This document shows positions 62,132 through 64,000 of a stretch of DNA of 64,000 nucleotides, one piece after another. Below the pieces are notes generated by a model that was given only the letters and a program-made list of their open reading frames with translations, had not been told where the DNA came from and searched no databases. The stretch is from Epiperipatus broadwayi (lineage: Eukaryota; Onychophora; Udeonychophora; Euonychophora; Peripatidae). Within the stretch, counting starts at the first letter, position 1. Each line of letters opens with the position of its first letter. Both the position numbers and the translations under genes were made by a program. Location: NCBI GenBank assembly GCA_028023455.1, contig JAQFVV010000042.1, forward strand, positions 7,153,922-7,217,921, read 5' to 3'.

Positions 62132-64000
62132 GCAATTATGATTGGCTAACATATGGTAAATTAAAATTTTTAATTATGGACCACAAAATTTTAAATATAG
62201 TACCGTGGTGTTTTGTTTTTATATTGATTAATGAAATACCTATTCGCATGTTACAAAAAGTGGAGTTTTGTTTGTATTTTTTATATCTTAATTAATTGTA
62301 TATTGTTAATTTCAAATGTAACTGGATTTTTTCCTCAAATAAAGTCATCGAAAGTATCTAATGCTTTTTAAGTTCGTATCTAGAATAAACAATATTTAGT
62401 ATTAAATGTAAATATATATCTTGTTTTAAATCTTATTAAATTTAATGAAATTGTCAAGTTAAATTATTAAAATTTAATGAATTGTTCTCATGTAATTTTC
62501 TTTATCTAGAACACAGAAGTATTTTTACACGTATAGATTGAGAAACATTTAATAAAATCCATTTTATTTAAATGTCAGGGGAAGTAATTCTTTGTAAAAT
62601 GATAGAAAAATTGATAGGATTTTAAGAAATTATATAAATTTGAGTAATCATTTGAAAAATCCGAAACGTATTTATTTTAATTTTTCTTTCATCCAGATTA
62701 TTGTAATTTTAATTCGCTGTTTATTTATAAGATGTAAAATAATAATTATTCCTTATATTAAAACACATACTAAGTTTATTTTATTAAATAATGAAAACCA
62801 ATTCTTTTTCGTACATTACATCATTTCTAATTCAAAAATGTGTGTGGCCTGTGTATTTCAGGTTGAATATTGCTAAAAGAAAAAAAAATATTGATGACAA
62901 CTATTCTATTTCAACTAGATTTTTAATTATAACCAAAATATAGTTTTCCACCAGAAACTGATAGTTTACAATGTAAAACTAAAGGAAAAATTATGTGTGT
63001 ATTTATATAAATATAGCATTAAATCACTTATGTAATATGTTATAATCAACAAACTAGTGATTTAAATTCTGAATTACAAACTATTTGTTTGTTTTTTCCC
63101 AACCATTTCCAATCCCATATATCAATATTCCATATTATCGATGTCATTTAGTTTTATATGCAATCAATTACCGTCATATATTTAGATACACATAATTGCA
63201 CTTTAAATATATATATTGTAAGGGTAGTTTACAATCTTGTCACACCATCTCAGATTATCCCACTACAGCTTAATTTTTTCTACCATAATGAAAAAATTAT
63301 AAATACTCAAACTAAACACTCTAAAAAGTTCAGTCAAATATATATGGAGACTAACCTCAAAACTAAAAAAAAAATCAGTGTTGTACGTCACAAACTAAAC
63401 CAGAACAATAATAAAGACGGTTGACAAGACACATAAAATAATGACCTAATCTCAAATCAGTCACTAGGCGATCAACTATAGAAATGAAATTAAAACTTCA
63501 ATAAATAATTGTTTTAGTCCAATTTCTGTAAATAAAATCTTCTACAACAATAGGAAATCATATGAGTGTATAAGGAAATGCAAGATTCTACACCAGCAGT
63601 TGGAAATGAATAACTCTCATTTTCAAACTGAATATTGTATAATAATAGTTCGAATCTTCATCCTTTCTCTTTTAAAATAATGCTTTCACTAAATAAAAGT
63701 CAACTTCGTTATATTTAAATTTCGAATGCTTATAAAATAAACTTATACATTTGAAATAAAATAAATTTTGAATAACGCTGAAGTAATTAGAAATCCAAAC
63801 CAGCAATTAAATTCAAAATTAATAAGTAAACCATTCAATTTAAAGAAGTAAATATTTTTTTTTTATTTTAAGAAACATTAACTCTATTCACGCATGAGGA
63901 GAAAGAAAATAAATAGTCATTAATAATTGAGGAAAAGAAGCAAAATAATTCTTATACATATATCACTATTAAATACTAAACTGGAATTACATGAAATCCG
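62132..64000. other. AT-rich flank upstream of CCDC40
   Basis: No recognisable gene. The open frame 63158-63424 (plus) has a polar, lysine/asparagine-rich composition without known motifs. It could be an exon of a divergent gene, but nothing supports this beyond its length. Confidence 0.3.

Noticed and set aside
63158-63424. 88-codon plus-strand ORF upstream of CCDC40
   Set aside because: No known motif and low-complexity K/N-rich composition expected by chance in AT-rich DNA; kept only as a note.

Overview
The window is AT-rich (roughly three quarters A+T by eye) DNA from a multicellular animal. It holds the 5' part of one large, intron-rich host gene on the minus strand, and its introns are filled with retrotransposons, DNA transposons and foldback repeats. 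The host gene is recognisable as CCDC40, the coiled-coil protein that with CCDC39 forms the 96-nm molecular ruler of motile cilia. Six exons join in phase to give residues 1-292, ending in the conserved block LTVLDPDH|PLMARFQNALK. The start codon is at 61880 and the gene runs leftwards out of the window. I cannot name the species. A ciliated invertebrate with an AT-rich genome fits the CCDC40 gene, the 12-16 kb introns and the mix of Gypsy, Penelope-like, RTE/Jockey-type LINE, hAT and mariner elements.

Layout, left to right. 1-13897 lies in or beyond CCDC40 intron 6. It holds a decayed RTE-type LINE (about 1560-4090, minus), a complete but frameshifted Gypsy retrotransposon with 685-bp LTRs and a 5-bp target duplication (5203-10478, minus), and a decayed Jockey-like LINE (about 12250-13820, plus). 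Exon 6 is at 13898-13981. Intron 5 (13982-29571) holds a fairly fresh Penelope-like element (about 15680-17400, plus), a second degenerate Penelope-like element on the minus strand with a hammerhead-like motif, a hAT transposase pseudogene, a short internally deleted Gypsy relative with near-identical LTRs, and a GC-richer island of unknown nature (26220-28570). Exon 5 is at 29572-29732.

Intron 4 (29733-45501) holds foldback and mosaic repeats, a mariner remnant and a large inverted duplication (38908-44070). The left arm of that duplication carries a nearly complete LINE plus a tandem truncated copy. The right arm carries only the 3' stub of the same LINE at the matching position. Exons 4, 3 and 2 are at 45502-45948, 47430-47478 and 49157-49268. 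Intron 1 (49269-61857) has only short repeats and palindromes. Exon 1 (61858-61880) contains the ATG.

Just upstream of the ATG two half-sites, GTTGCTAT and ATAGCAAC, lie as an inverted pair. They resemble split RFX X-box halves, as expected for a cilia gene. A possible divergent first exon on the plus strand starts about 110 bp away. The 64 kb shows no rRNA, no convincing functional tRNA, no CRISPR and no bacterial-type genes. I found no new multi-gene system. The most unusual items are the LINE-bearing inverted duplication, the deleted but recently mobile Gypsy derivative, the hammerhead-like motif and the RFX-like promoter.
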